DNA of 64,000 nt, taken from Thiobacillus denitrificans ATCC 25259. GTDB taxonomy: Bacteria > Pseudomonadota > Gammaproteobacteria > Burkholderiales > Thiobacillaceae. The stretch spans positions 1,674,001-1,738,000 of the forward strand of contig NC_007404.1 in the NCBI RefSeq assembly GCF_000012745.1. The letters are read 5' to 3'. This document shows, in pieces, positions 27,710-35,800 of the stretch. Position 1 is the first letter of the stretch, and each line of letters starts with the position of its first letter. Made by a program: the position numbers and the translations under genes. The notes under the pieces were generated by a model, which searched no databases, was not told the origin of the DNA, and saw only the letters and a program-made list of their open reading frames with translations.

Positions 27710-29389
27710 TCAGAACTCTTCCCAATCGCCGCCGTCGTTGCCTTGGGCGGCTGCCAGCTTCTTCGGGCGTGCGGCCGGCACGGAGGCAGGACGCGGACGG
27801 GTCGGCAACGGGGCGACGCGCGGGGCCGACACCGGAACTTCCCGGCGCTGCGCGTATGCACCGTCGAGTCTGAACACGCTGACCGCGTCGGCGAGCTTGG
27901 CCGCCTGCTCCTGCAGGCTCTCGGCGGCAGCGGCCGCCTCTTCGACCAAGGCCGCGTTCTGCTGGGTCATCTCGTCCATCTGGCCGACGGCCTGGTTGAC
28001 CTGCTCGATCCCGGCGCTCTGCTCCTGGCTCGCGGCGGCGATCTCGCTCATGATGTCGGTGACGCGTTTGACCGAGCTGACGATCTCGTCCATGGTCTTG
28101 CCGGCTTCGTCGACGAGCTTGCTGCCGGCGTCGACCTTGCCGACGGAGTCTTCGATCAGGGACTTGATTTCCTTGGCGGCACCGGCGCTGCGCTGGGCAA
28201 GATTCCTGACTTCGCTGGCGACGACGGCGAAGCCCCTGCCCTGCTCGCCGGCACGCGCCGCTTCGACGGCGGCGTTGAGCGCAAGGATGTTGGTCTGGAA
28301 GGCGATGCCGTCGATGACGCCGATGATGTCGGAGATCTTCCGCGAGCTGTCCTTGATGGAGGCCATGGTGTCGACGACCTGGCCGACGACTTCGCCACCC
28401 TTGACGGCGACGTCGGCGGTGGAGACGACGAGCTGGTTGGCCTGGCGGGCGTTCTCGGCGTTCTGCCGTACGGTGCTGGTCAGTTCTTCCATCGAGCTCG
28501 CGGTCTCTTCGAGGCTCGAGGCCTGCGATTCGGTGCGCGAGGAGAGGTCGGCGTTGCCCGAGGCGATCTCGCGCGAGGCGACGGCGATGGTGTCGGCCGC
28601 TTGACGAATGCTGCCGACCGTCACCGTCAGATTTTCGCGCATGCCGTTGATGGCATATAGCAGGCTCGAGTTATCGCCTTTGTCCAGGGTGATCGACCGC
28701 GAAAAATTACCCTCGGAGATCGCCTGCGCCATTTCGACGGCGTAGACCGGTTCGCCACCGAGCTGTTTCATGATGTGGCGGACCAGCCAGACAACGATGA
28801 CGCTTGCGACACCGAGCGCCAACACTACCAGAACGAGCGTGATCGTAAGCATGCGCTGACTGAAGGCGTTCACTTCCGCCTTGGTCTGCTCGACCGCGGC
28901 GTTCTTCGCCTTGTTGAGGTCCATGAGGCGAACACGGATGTTGCGCCATACCGGTGTCTCTTCCTCACGGATCGTTGTCATCGCTGCCGCCTGGTCGGCG
29001 GCGGCAAGGGACACGATCTTGGCCTGAAGGGGGATCTGCTGTTCGCGGAAGGCGACAACTTCTTGAAGAACTTTAAGATCGGCTGGGGAAGCGGCAGCGA
29101 GCACCAAGGCCTCATCGCTCGTTTTCTTGAATCCCGCCGCAGAGTCTTCAAGGTTTTTGTAGGCCGCCTGGTTGGACGGGTCCATCACGATATTGCGCAG
29201 CGCCTGGCCCATCTGCAGCCCGTGCGCGTACAAGTTTGTCACGGCGCGCGACAGCGCGAGATCCTGTTCCACAAAGCGGTCGAATCTGTCCTTGTTTCCT
29301 TGCATTCCGATCAGTGCGACGCTGATCGCGACGCCGAAGAGCAGGAAAACCAACCCCATGCTTAAAACGATTTTTGACTTCAGCTTCAT
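27710..29389 (-). CDS. Methyl-accepting chemotaxis protein with converted signalling domain (copy A)
   Basis: The protein has 559 residues. TM1 is at about 9-29 and TM2 at about 182-207, with a ~150-residue helical periplasmic domain of the four-helix-bundle type between them. HAMP follows, then the cytoplasmic hairpin with the [20 protein letters not shown] tip. The C-terminus carries a linker rich in Pro/Arg and the CheR/CheB tethering pentapeptide DWEEF. The ligand is unknown. The last 885 bp (from about residue 265 to the stop) are identical to those of the receptor gene at 33478, whereas the N-terminal sensor parts differ, which indicates recent gene conversion or duplication. Confidence 0.95.
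   Translation of the reverse strand: MKLKSKIVLSMGLVFLLFGVAISVALIGMQGNKDRFDRFVEQDLALSRAVTNLYAHGLQMGQALRNIVMDPSNQAAYKNLEDSAAGFKKTSDEALVLAAASPADLKVLQEVVAFREQQIPLQAKIVSLAAADQAAAMTTIREEETPVWRNIRVRLMDLNKAKNAAVEQTKAEVNAFSQRMLTITLVLVVLALGVASVIVVWLVRHIMKQLGGEPVYAVEMAQAISEGNFSRSITLDKGDNSSLLYAINGMRENLTVTVGSIRQAADTIAVASREIASGNADLSSRTESQASSLEETASSMEELTSTVRQNAENARQANQLVVSTADVAVKGGEVVGQVVDTMASIKDSSRKISDIIGVIDGIAFQTNILALNAAVEAARAGEQGRGFAVVASEVRNLAQRSAGAAKEIKSLIEDSVGKVDAGSKLVDEAGKTMDEIVSSVKRVTDIMSEIAAASQEQSAGIEQVNQAVGQMDEMTQQNAALVEEAAAAAESLQEQAAKLADAVSVFRLDGAYAQRREVPVSAPRVAPLPTRPRPASVPAARPKKLAAAQGNDGGDWEEF
27712..28596 (-). repeat. 885-bp direct repeat, copy A (receptor signalling module)
   Basis: Identical base for base to 33480-34364 by direct line-by-line comparison. 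It covers the HAMP-distal signalling domain, linker and pentapeptide of this receptor. The identity breaks at the stop codon on one side (TGA here, TAG there) and at 28597/34365 on the other. Confidence 0.95.
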
Positions 29390-29586
29390 TTCTATCGAAC
29401 CCCTGATTCATTCATTGATTAATGACAGTCGCCCTGGATCGCACCGAGCTGCTGTCCATCGGGCCGGGAATACGGAAGCGGCTTCACTTCGCGGAGGCCA
29501 CCCCGTGCGGCCTCCCGCCGGAGATGAACAGCGATACCGCAGCAACCCGTAGCCCGTCGTCATTGAGAGATACACCTCAGTAGTAG

Positions 29587-29613
29587 AAATCGGCGCGATT
29601 CCGTCTGCCTTGA
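29587..29613 (-). promoter_or_regulatory. FliA promoter candidate of receptor copy A
   Basis: On the minus strand: TCAAGGCA, 11-bp spacer, GCCGATTT. The -10 box matches 6/8 and the spacing is exact. It lies about 200 bp upstream of the receptor start at 29389, in the gap after the preceding receptor gene. Confidence 0.6.
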
Positions 29614-29683
29614 TACCCCACGGCAGGTCATTCGCACCATCGATCCGTAGTCCGTTCGTCGGATGCCTCGGCCCACGAGACGG

Positions 29684-31378
29684 TCAGAACTCTTCCCACT
29701 CGCCGCCGCTTGAACCCTGGATAGCCGCGAGCTTCTTCGTGCGCACCACGGGTGCCGCGGCCGTATGGGTCCGGGCCGGCAGCGCCGCGATCCGCTCGTT
29801 CGATGTCAGCTGTTCCGGGCGCTGCGTGTTGACGCCGGCGAGCCTGAACACGCTCACCGCCTCAGCCAGATTGGCCGCCTGGTCCTGCATGGAAGACGCC
29901 GCCGCTGCCGCCTCCTCCACCAGGGCGGCATTCTGCTGCGTCACTTCGTCCATCTGGGCGATGGCCTGGTTGACCTGTTCGATGCCGGCGCTCTGTTCCT
30001 GGCTGGCCGCCGTGATCTCGCCCATGATGTCGGTCACGCGCTTCACGCTGGCCACGATCTCGTCCATGGTGGCGCCCGCCTGACCGACCAGTTTGCTGCC
30101 TATGTCGGCCTTCTCCACCGAATCGCCTATCAGGGTTTTGATTTCCTTGGCCGCACCCGCACTGCGCTGCGCGAGGCTGCGTACCTCGCTGGCAACCACC
30201 GCGAAGCCCCGCCCCTGTTCGCCCGCTCGCGCCGCTTCCACCGCCGCATTGAGCGCCAGAATGTTGGTCTGAAACGCGATGCCGTCGATCACGGCGATGA
30301 TGTCGACGATTTTCCTTGAAGACTCGTTGATCGAGCCCATGGTGTCGACCACTTGCGCGACGACCGCTCCGCCCTTGACCGCCACTTCGCTGGCCGAGAC
30401 CGCCATCTGATTCGCCTGGCGCGCATGGTCCGCGTTCTGCTTCACCGTCGAGGTGAGCTGTTCCATCGAGGAAGCGGTCTCTTCCAGAGAACTTGCCTGT
30501 TCTTCCGTCCGGCTCGACAGATCCAGGTTCCCCGTCGCAATCTCGCTCGAGGCGGTGGCGATGGCGTCGGTGCCGAGGCGTACCTGGCCGACAATCTTCA
30601 CCAGACTGTCATTCATGTCCTTCAGCGCCTGCAGCAATCGGCCCGTTTCATCCTTGCCTTCCACCTCGATGCGGCTCGTCAGGTCGCCGGCGGCCACCGT
30701 CTGCGCAACCTTCACCGCCTGGTTCATCGGGCGCGTGATCGAGCGCGTGATCCAGAACGCGAAGCCGATTCCCATCATGAGCGCCACGATGCTCAAACCG
30801 ATCAACAGCATCCGGCCGCTTTCATACTGCCGATGGATATTCCCTGCGGTCGCATCGATAGCCTGCTTCTGATAGCGCGCAAGGTCGTGCAGGCTCTCCA
30901 GATACGCATCCAGCCTGGGCTTCATGTCTTCATCGACGAACTTCTTTGCGCCCAGAACATTCCCGGCCGCTTTTTCCTTGAGCGCGGCGTCGCGCGCCGC
31001 GAGGTAAGCGCTACGCTTGTCCGCGATGGCCGCGAACAGGGCCCTGGATTCCGCGTCCGTGAGCAGCGACTCGAGCTGTTTCTGCAATGCGATGCCGCCC
31101 TTGCTGGCCGCGGCACTCGCGTCCACGAAAAATTTTTCGGTTTCCGGATTATTGGTCTTGGCCGCCGCGAGGGCTCTTACCGCATTGGCATTGATGATGC
31201 TTTCCCACTCATTGATGATGCGCGCCTTGTGCATTTCATTCTTGACCAGCGAGTCGGTCATCATTCCGACCGTCTGCAGGCGCCAGACGCCAATCACCGC
31301 CACCACGACCAACAGCAGCAGGACACTCGCAAAACCCAGCCCGAGCCGAGCGCCGATCTTCAAATTCGTAATTTTCAC
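29684..31378 (-). CDS. Methyl-accepting chemotaxis protein
   Basis: The protein has 564 residues and starts at GTG 31378 with GGAA upstream. TM1 is at about 10-31 (FASVLLLLVVVAVIGVW) and TM2 at about 190-211, with a helical periplasmic sensor between them that resembles the Tar-type four-helix bundle. HAMP and a complete signalling hairpin follow, and the C-terminus is the tethering pentapeptide EWEEF. Unlike its two neighbours, its signalling domain is clearly diverged at the DNA level, so it has escaped the conversion seen between 27712 and 33480. Ligand unknown. Confidence 0.95.
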   Translation of the reverse strand: MKITNLKIGARLGLGFASVLLLLVVVAVIGVWRLQTVGMMTDSLVKNEMHKARIINEWESIINANAVRALAAAKTNNPETEKFFVDASAAASKGGIALQKQLESLLTDAESRALFAAIADKRSAYLAARDAALKEKAAGNVLGAKKFVDEDMKPRLDAYLESLHDLARYQKQAIDATAGNIHRQYESGRMLLIGLSIVALMMGIGFAFWITRSITRPMNQAVKVAQTVAAGDLTSRIEVEGKDETGRLLQALKDMNDSLVKIVGQVRLGTDAIATASSEIATGNLDLSSRTEEQASSLEETASSMEQLTSTVKQNADHARQANQMAVSASEVAVKGGAVVAQVVDTMGSINESSRKIVDIIAVIDGIAFQTNILALNAAVEAARAGEQGRGFAVVASEVRSLAQRSAGAAKEIKTLIGDSVEKADIGSKLVGQAGATMDEIVASVKRVTDIMGEITAASQEQSAGIEQVNQAIAQMDEVTQQNAALVEEAAAAASSMQDQAANLAEAVSVFRLAGVNTQRPEQLTSNERIAALPARTHTAAAPVVRTKKLAAIQGSSGGEWEEF

Positions 31379-31589
31379 AATTCCAGTTCCAAAGTTAACC
31401 CGTCATGAAAGGGCAACGTTCGAATAATTCGGTTATCCGCTGAAAACCGGCGAATACCGGCAATTACTATTGCGCCCCTCGTCTGCAATGAATTCATTGA
31501 ATCGAACAAACATTTCCCGAAACTCCATGTCGCTCTTCTCCAAATCAGCCGGATGGCACGATGCGGAGGCGCAAACAGGACCTGCGCAA

Positions 31590-31608
31590 GGGCGGCCCGG
31601 GGCCGCCC
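31590..31608 (-). terminator. Possible terminator after the SoxB-like gene
   Basis: GGGCGGCCC (31590-31598) and GGGCCGCCC (31600-31608) form a strong G+C inverted repeat 18 bases after the stop of the SoxB-like gene. Only TT follows on the minus strand, so intrinsic termination is uncertain. Confidence 0.35.
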
Positions 31609-31625
31609 CTGACGGGGGATGACGC

Positions 31626-33359
31626 CTACTTCGTCACCGACCCCAAGGGTTGCATTTCGCGCAGGCCATGCTCTGCTGCCGGCAGCGGATTGACGAGCCG
31701 GATACGATTCAGCGGCAGGTTTTCAGGGGTGACCGTTTTGCCTGGCAAGGATTCGATATAGCGCTTCACCACATCGGTGCCATCGAGTGTGCTGCCATCC
31801 TCGTCCTTCAGCACGGTGATGTTTTTGGCCGGGACGCGGTTGATCAGATTCGGCACCAGATCGTAATAGTAGCCGGCGACCGTGTAGCGGGCCTGCGGCT
31901 CCAGCGGCTGGCCGTTGACGCGGATGTTTGAGACGCGATTCCCCTGGGGCGCCTTCGGATCGAAGTCCGCGGTCAGCCCGCTGTAGCCCGCAGTCCAGCC
32001 GTTGACCCAGGTGTTCGTACGCCCTGCCTCTTCCTGCGGCGCGCCCTCCAGGGTCTTCTTGATCTGCGCGCCGGTCAGTTCACCCTTGGCGATCTGCGGT
32101 CCGACCGGCATGAAGTGATAGAGGTCTTCAAGCTTGATCGGTCCGGCTCCCACCGTGGTGCCATAACGGAAACCGGTGATGCCGCCGAGCTGCGCGCCCG
32201 TCATCACGCGAAACGCGTCGGTCAGGAAATCGTGGGAGCTGCCTTCGGTCACGGCCGGCATCGCCTCATCGCTGAAATTGCTGCGATACAGGGGGACCTT
32301 GGTCTGGCCGATCACCGTATCGATCGGATAACGAAGGAACGAGCCGTTGAACGGATTCTTGATCTTTCCAGCTTGGAACTGCGGTCCGGTCACGTAGGGC
32401 CGACGCACCGACTGCACGGCCGCGGCGATCGCGGGGTCGGGCTGGAACCGGTCCGTGATGCGATGAGAGACGTATTGCTTGTCGATGACCCGACCCTCTT
32501 TCACACGGATGCTCAATTCGCCCACGACCTGGCCGTCCATGCCCTGCTCGACCAGCAGCGTGCCGTGTTTCGACACGACGGGTTTGACCGTGATCTCGTG
32601 CTTGTCGGACGACAGAATGACGTCGACGCCCGGAATCCGGTCGGCCAGGGTCAAATTGCCGTGCAGGCCCAGCTCGGAAATGACCACGACCAGATCGACG
32701 TCCTGCTCGCGCAGCAGCTTGACGTATTTTTCATACTCCGCTGCACCATTGGTGAACTTCAAACCCTTCGTGATGTTGGGGTCGCCCGCTTGGGGTCCGC
32801 GGTCGGAGGTGAATCCCAGAATCCCGATGCGCAGACCGTTGACGGTCTTGATCGTGTAGGGCGCCGCCACGTGCTGTCCGTTCCGCGCTTCGGCGCCGGG
32901 GTAGTTGTCGTAGTAGAGATTCGAAATGACCGGGTTCCAGTTGGCCATGGCCGGACGACCGACGAAATACTCGATGAACTTGTCCGCGCCATAGACGAAG
33001 TCCCAGTTGCCCGGCGCATAGGCATCGATGCCGAACAGGTTCAGGACATTGATCATCGCCTCGCCCTGGGTGAACAGCGCCTCGGCGCCGCCGTGCAGCG
33101 TGTCGCCGGTATTCACCAGCAGCGTCTGCTCCGGTTTGGCCCGGCGGATGTCCTTGATCAACGTAGCGATGCGCGCCACGCCGCCCTCGCTCTGGCCGTT
33201 GCCGTCGCTGCGCACATTCGGATGCGGGATCAGATGGCCATGGAGATCCCCCATGTGGATGAGAGTGACCTCGCCAGTGCCGCTTCCTGCGTGCGCCAGT
33301 GAAAAAGGCGATAGCGCCGCACATACCGCCACCGCCAGCCGTGTAGACCTGAATTTCAC
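31626..33359 (-). CDS. SoxB-like periplasmic metallophosphoesterase/5'-nucleotidase family protein
   Basis: The protein has 577 residues. It starts at GTG 33359 (AAGGAA five bases upstream), followed by a signal peptide cut after SLAHA (residue 24), so it is periplasmic. The N-terminal calcineurin-type domain keeps D38-x-H40, D86 (VNTGDTLHGG) and a SoxB-like GNWDFVYG (N118) in place of the nucleotidase GNHEF. Two expected metal-ligand His positions differ: ISELG (E229) instead of SH-G, and SSDKHE (D252, H254) instead of GHTH. The C-terminal domain (about 340-540) is of the 5'-nucleotidase type. SoxB hydrolyses sulfate from SoxY-bound thiosulfate; whether this protein does, or is a phosphatase or a binding protein, is open. 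It lies between chemoreceptor genes. Confidence 0.8.
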   Translation of the reverse strand: MKFRSTRLAVAVCAALSPFSLAHAGSGTGEVTLIHMGDLHGHLIPHPNVRSDGNGQSEGGVARIATLIKDIRRAKPEQTLLVNTGDTLHGGAEALFTQGEAMINVLNLFGIDAYAPGNWDFVYGADKFIEYFVGRPAMANWNPVISNLYYDNYPGAEARNGQHVAAPYTIKTVNGLRIGILGFTSDRGPQAGDPNITKGLKFTNGAAEYEKYVKLLREQDVDLVVVISELGLHGNLTLADRIPGVDVILSSDKHEITVKPVVSKHGTLLVEQGMDGQVVGELSIRVKEGRVIDKQYVSHRITDRFQPDPAIAAAVQSVRRPYVTGPQFQAGKIKNPFNGSFLRYPIDTVIGQTKVPLYRSNFSDEAMPAVTEGSSHDFLTDAFRVMTGAQLGGITGFRYGTTVGAGPIKLEDLYHFMPVGPQIAKGELTGAQIKKTLEGAPQEEAGRTNTWVNGWTAGYSGLTADFDPKAPQGNRVSNIRVNGQPLEPQARYTVAGYYYDLVPNLINRVPAKNITVLKDEDGSTLDGTDVVKRYIESLPGKTVTPENLPLNRIRLVNPLPAAEHGLREMQPLGSVTK

Positions 33360-33382
33360 AAAATTCCTTTCGAACTGAATGG

Positions 33383-33441
33383 GATGCCCGTCAGGGTGGG
33401 CATCGGGACCCTGCCCCGCACAGCCGGATTGTGGATCCGGC
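33383..33441 (-). other. Two hairpins in the leader of the SoxB-like gene
   Basis: GATGCCC (33383-33389) pairs with GGGCATC (33398-33404), starting 24 bases before the GTG start. GCCGGAT (33423-33429) pairs with ATCCGGC (33435-33441), about 37 bases after the upstream receptor stop. The distal one may be a weak terminator for the receptor. The proximal one could control translation. Confidence 0.45.
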
Positions 33442-33477
33442 ATGATTCATCGATAGCGTGTCTTCAGAGGCAAACGA

Positions 33478-35196
33478 CTAGAACTCTTCCCAATCGCCGC
33501 CGTCGTTGCCTTGGGCGGCTGCCAGCTTCTTCGGGCGTGCGGCCGGCACGGAGGCAGGACGCGGACGGGTCGGCAACGGGGCGACGCGCGGGGCCGACAC
33601 CGGAACTTCCCGGCGCTGCGCGTATGCACCGTCGAGTCTGAACACGCTGACCGCGTCGGCGAGCTTGGCCGCCTGCTCCTGCAGGCTCTCGGCGGCAGCG
33701 GCCGCCTCTTCGACCAAGGCCGCGTTCTGCTGGGTCATCTCGTCCATCTGGCCGACGGCCTGGTTGACCTGCTCGATCCCGGCGCTCTGCTCCTGGCTCG
33801 CGGCGGCGATCTCGCTCATGATGTCGGTGACGCGTTTGACCGAGCTGACGATCTCGTCCATGGTCTTGCCGGCTTCGTCGACGAGCTTGCTGCCGGCGTC
33901 GACCTTGCCGACGGAGTCTTCGATCAGGGACTTGATTTCCTTGGCGGCACCGGCGCTGCGCTGGGCAAGATTCCTGACTTCGCTGGCGACGACGGCGAAG
34001 CCCCTGCCCTGCTCGCCGGCACGCGCCGCTTCGACGGCGGCGTTGAGCGCAAGGATGTTGGTCTGGAAGGCGATGCCGTCGATGACGCCGATGATGTCGG
34101 AGATCTTCCGCGAGCTGTCCTTGATGGAGGCCATGGTGTCGACGACCTGGCCGACGACTTCGCCACCCTTGACGGCGACGTCGGCGGTGGAGACGACGAG
34201 CTGGTTGGCCTGGCGGGCGTTCTCGGCGTTCTGCCGTACGGTGCTGGTCAGTTCTTCCATCGAGCTCGCGGTCTCTTCGAGGCTCGAGGCCTGCGATTCG
34301 GTGCGCGAGGAGAGGTCGGCGTTGCCCGAGGCGATCTCGCGCGAGGCGACGGCGATGGTGTCGGTGCCGTGGCGGACTTGGCCGACGATATCCGCGAGGC
34401 TCACGTTCATGTCCTTCAGGGCCTGCATCAACTGGCCGGTTTCGTCCTGGCTCTGCACTTCGATTTTCTGCGTGAGGTCGCCCGCTGCGACGCTTTCCGC
34501 AATGCGCACCGCTTGGTTCAAAGGACGCGTGATCGCGCGTACTAGCCACACGCCAGTCAAGCCGGCGAGTAGCACGCCGGCGACGATCGCGAATACCGAA
34601 ATATTGCGCACCATGACGAAGCGCGACTGTGCGGCCGCAAACTCCGACTGGGCGAGCTTGAGCTGAGACGCGATGAGGGCTTCCGCGTTGGCCCGCACGG
34701 CCGGGTAGGTCTCTCTCATCGGCCCCTGCAGAATTTCGCCGGCTTGCTGAAAGTCGTGCGCGCTCAACGCGGCAAGCACGGGAACCACGCCCTCGCGCCC
34801 ATACTTCTGTCGGCTCGCGCTGAATGCGTCCGCGAGCGCCTTTTCTTCGGAGCTCAGGTGCGAGGCGAGGAAGGTCTTCCAGATGCCGTCGATTTCCGTG
34901 ATTGTGTTTTTGATGTCGTTGACGCGTTGGTCAACGACCGCGGAATCGTCCGGGAATGCCGAGAGCTGGCCGGCGACGGCCTCGCCGACGATGATCTGGC
35001 TGCCGTTCATCAGCGCGTTGATGCGCTCCAGGTGCCCCAGCCCGACAACCCTGTCTTCATAGACGGTTTTAAGCGACCCATTCGTGGCGCTGAGGCTGAC
35101 AAGGCCAAGCCCTCCAATGGCGGTCAGCAGAATGGATAAAAAACCGATCACGAAGACCAGCCGTGACTTGATGCTCAGGTTCGCTAACATTTCCAT
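33478..35196 (-). CDS. Methyl-accepting chemotaxis protein with converted signalling domain (copy B)
   Basis: The protein has 572 residues. TM1 is at about 12-34 and TM2 at about 196-217; the periplasmic part has the Tar-like helical bundle layout ([20 protein letters not shown]). HAMP ([20 protein letters not shown]) leads into a signalling hairpin and the pentapeptide DWEEF. From about residue 278 to the end the DNA is identical to the receptor at 27710, although the sensor halves are unrelated in detail. The first ATG (35196) and the third codon (35190) are both possible starts. It follows cheW, so it is probably part of the cheA-cheW transcription unit. Confidence 0.95.
   Translation of the reverse strand: MEMLANLSIKSRLVFVIGFLSILLTAIGGLGLVSLSATNGSLKTVYEDRVVGLGHLERINALMNGSQIIVGEAVAGQLSAFPDDSAVVDQRVNDIKNTITEIDGIWKTFLASHLSSEEKALADAFSASRQKYGREGVVPVLAALSAHDFQQAGEILQGPMRETYPAVRANAEALIASQLKLAQSEFAAAQSRFVMVRNISVFAIVAGVLLAGLTGVWLVRAITRPLNQAVRIAESVAAGDLTQKIEVQSQDETGQLMQALKDMNVSLADIVGQVRHGTDTIAVASREIASGNADLSSRTESQASSLEETASSMEELTSTVRQNAENARQANQLVVSTADVAVKGGEVVGQVVDTMASIKDSSRKISDIIGVIDGIAFQTNILALNAAVEAARAGEQGRGFAVVASEVRNLAQRSAGAAKEIKSLIEDSVGKVDAGSKLVDEAGKTMDEIVSSVKRVTDIMSEIAAASQEQSAGIEQVNQAVGQMDEMTQQNAALVEEAAAAAESLQEQAAKLADAVSVFRLDGAYAQRREVPVSAPRVAPLPTRPRPASVPAARPKKLAAAQGNDGGDWEEF
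33480..34364 (-). repeat. 885-bp direct repeat, copy B (receptor signalling module)
   Basis: Identical to 27712-28596, in the same orientation, offset by 5,768 bp. There are no synonymous differences over 295 codons, while the third receptor between them differs throughout. Confidence 0.95.
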
Positions 35197-35275
35197 AGCC
35201 TTTCTGAAAAACGACTCCCGGACCGAGGCTTTTGGGCTCTACTTATTTTTATTTGCGTGCTTCATATTTCCAGCT

Positions 35276-35779
35276 TCAGGCTGCCAATTTGTCGATCAGG
35301 CCCATTTCGGAGCTCGACATGAGCTTGTCGATATCGACCAGGATCAGCATGCGGTCGTCGAGCGTGCCGAGACCGATCAGATAGTCGGTATCGAAAGTCG
35401 TCCCGATTTCCGGAGCAGGCTTGACCTGCTCGGGCGCCAGCGTCATGACGTCCGAAACGCTGTCGACCACCATGCCGACGACGCGGCCACCGATGTTCAG
35501 GATGATCACGACCGTGAACTGGTCGTAGGTGGGCTCGCCGAGGTTGAACTTGATCCGCATGTCGACGACCGGGACGATCGTTCCGCGCAGGTTGACGACC
35601 CCCTTGATGAAGGCCGGCGCATTGGCGATGCGCGTAACCGGCTCGTAGCCGCGGATCTCCTGCACACGCAGGATGTCGATGCCGTATTCCTCACGCCCGA
35701 GCGTGAAGGCGAGATATTCGTTGCCGTCACCTTCCGCTTCGGTCGGCGCGCTGGACGGGGTTTGCATCGGGAGAGTCAT
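35276..35779 (-). CDS. cheW: Chemotaxis coupling protein CheW
   Basis: The protein has 167 residues. CheW bridges receptors and CheA. Core motifs are present: [41 protein letters not shown] and [13 protein letters not shown]. The start at 35779 is favoured because AAGGA lies about 8 bases upstream; an ATG at 35788 would overlap that site. It follows cheA after 21 bp and precedes receptor copy B after 79 bp. Confidence 0.96.
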   Translation of the reverse strand: MTLPMQTPSSAPTEAEGDGNEYLAFTLGREEYGIDILRVQEIRGYEPVTRIANAPAFIKGVVNLRGTIVPVVDMRIKFNLGEPTYDQFTVVIILNIGGRVVGMVVDSVSDVMTLAPEQVKPAPEIGTTFDTDYLIGLGTLDDRMLILVDIDKLMSSSEMGLIDKLAA

Positions 35780-35800
35780 GGATTGCATCCTTCTGGAGTA

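Noticed and set aside
29493-29515. 7-bp inverted repeat (GGAGGCC/GGCCTCC) after a receptor gene as a terminator
   Set aside because: Large 9-base loop, no T-run, and far from the stop codon.
31626-33359. Naming the periplasmic metallophosphoesterase soxB
   Set aside because: Two expected metal-ligand residues differ and no other sox genes are nearby, so only a SoxB-like call is justified.
27712-34364. The 885-bp repeats as mobile element ends
   Set aside because: They lie in coding frame inside two receptor genes and encode a normal signalling domain; no terminal inverted repeats or transposase.
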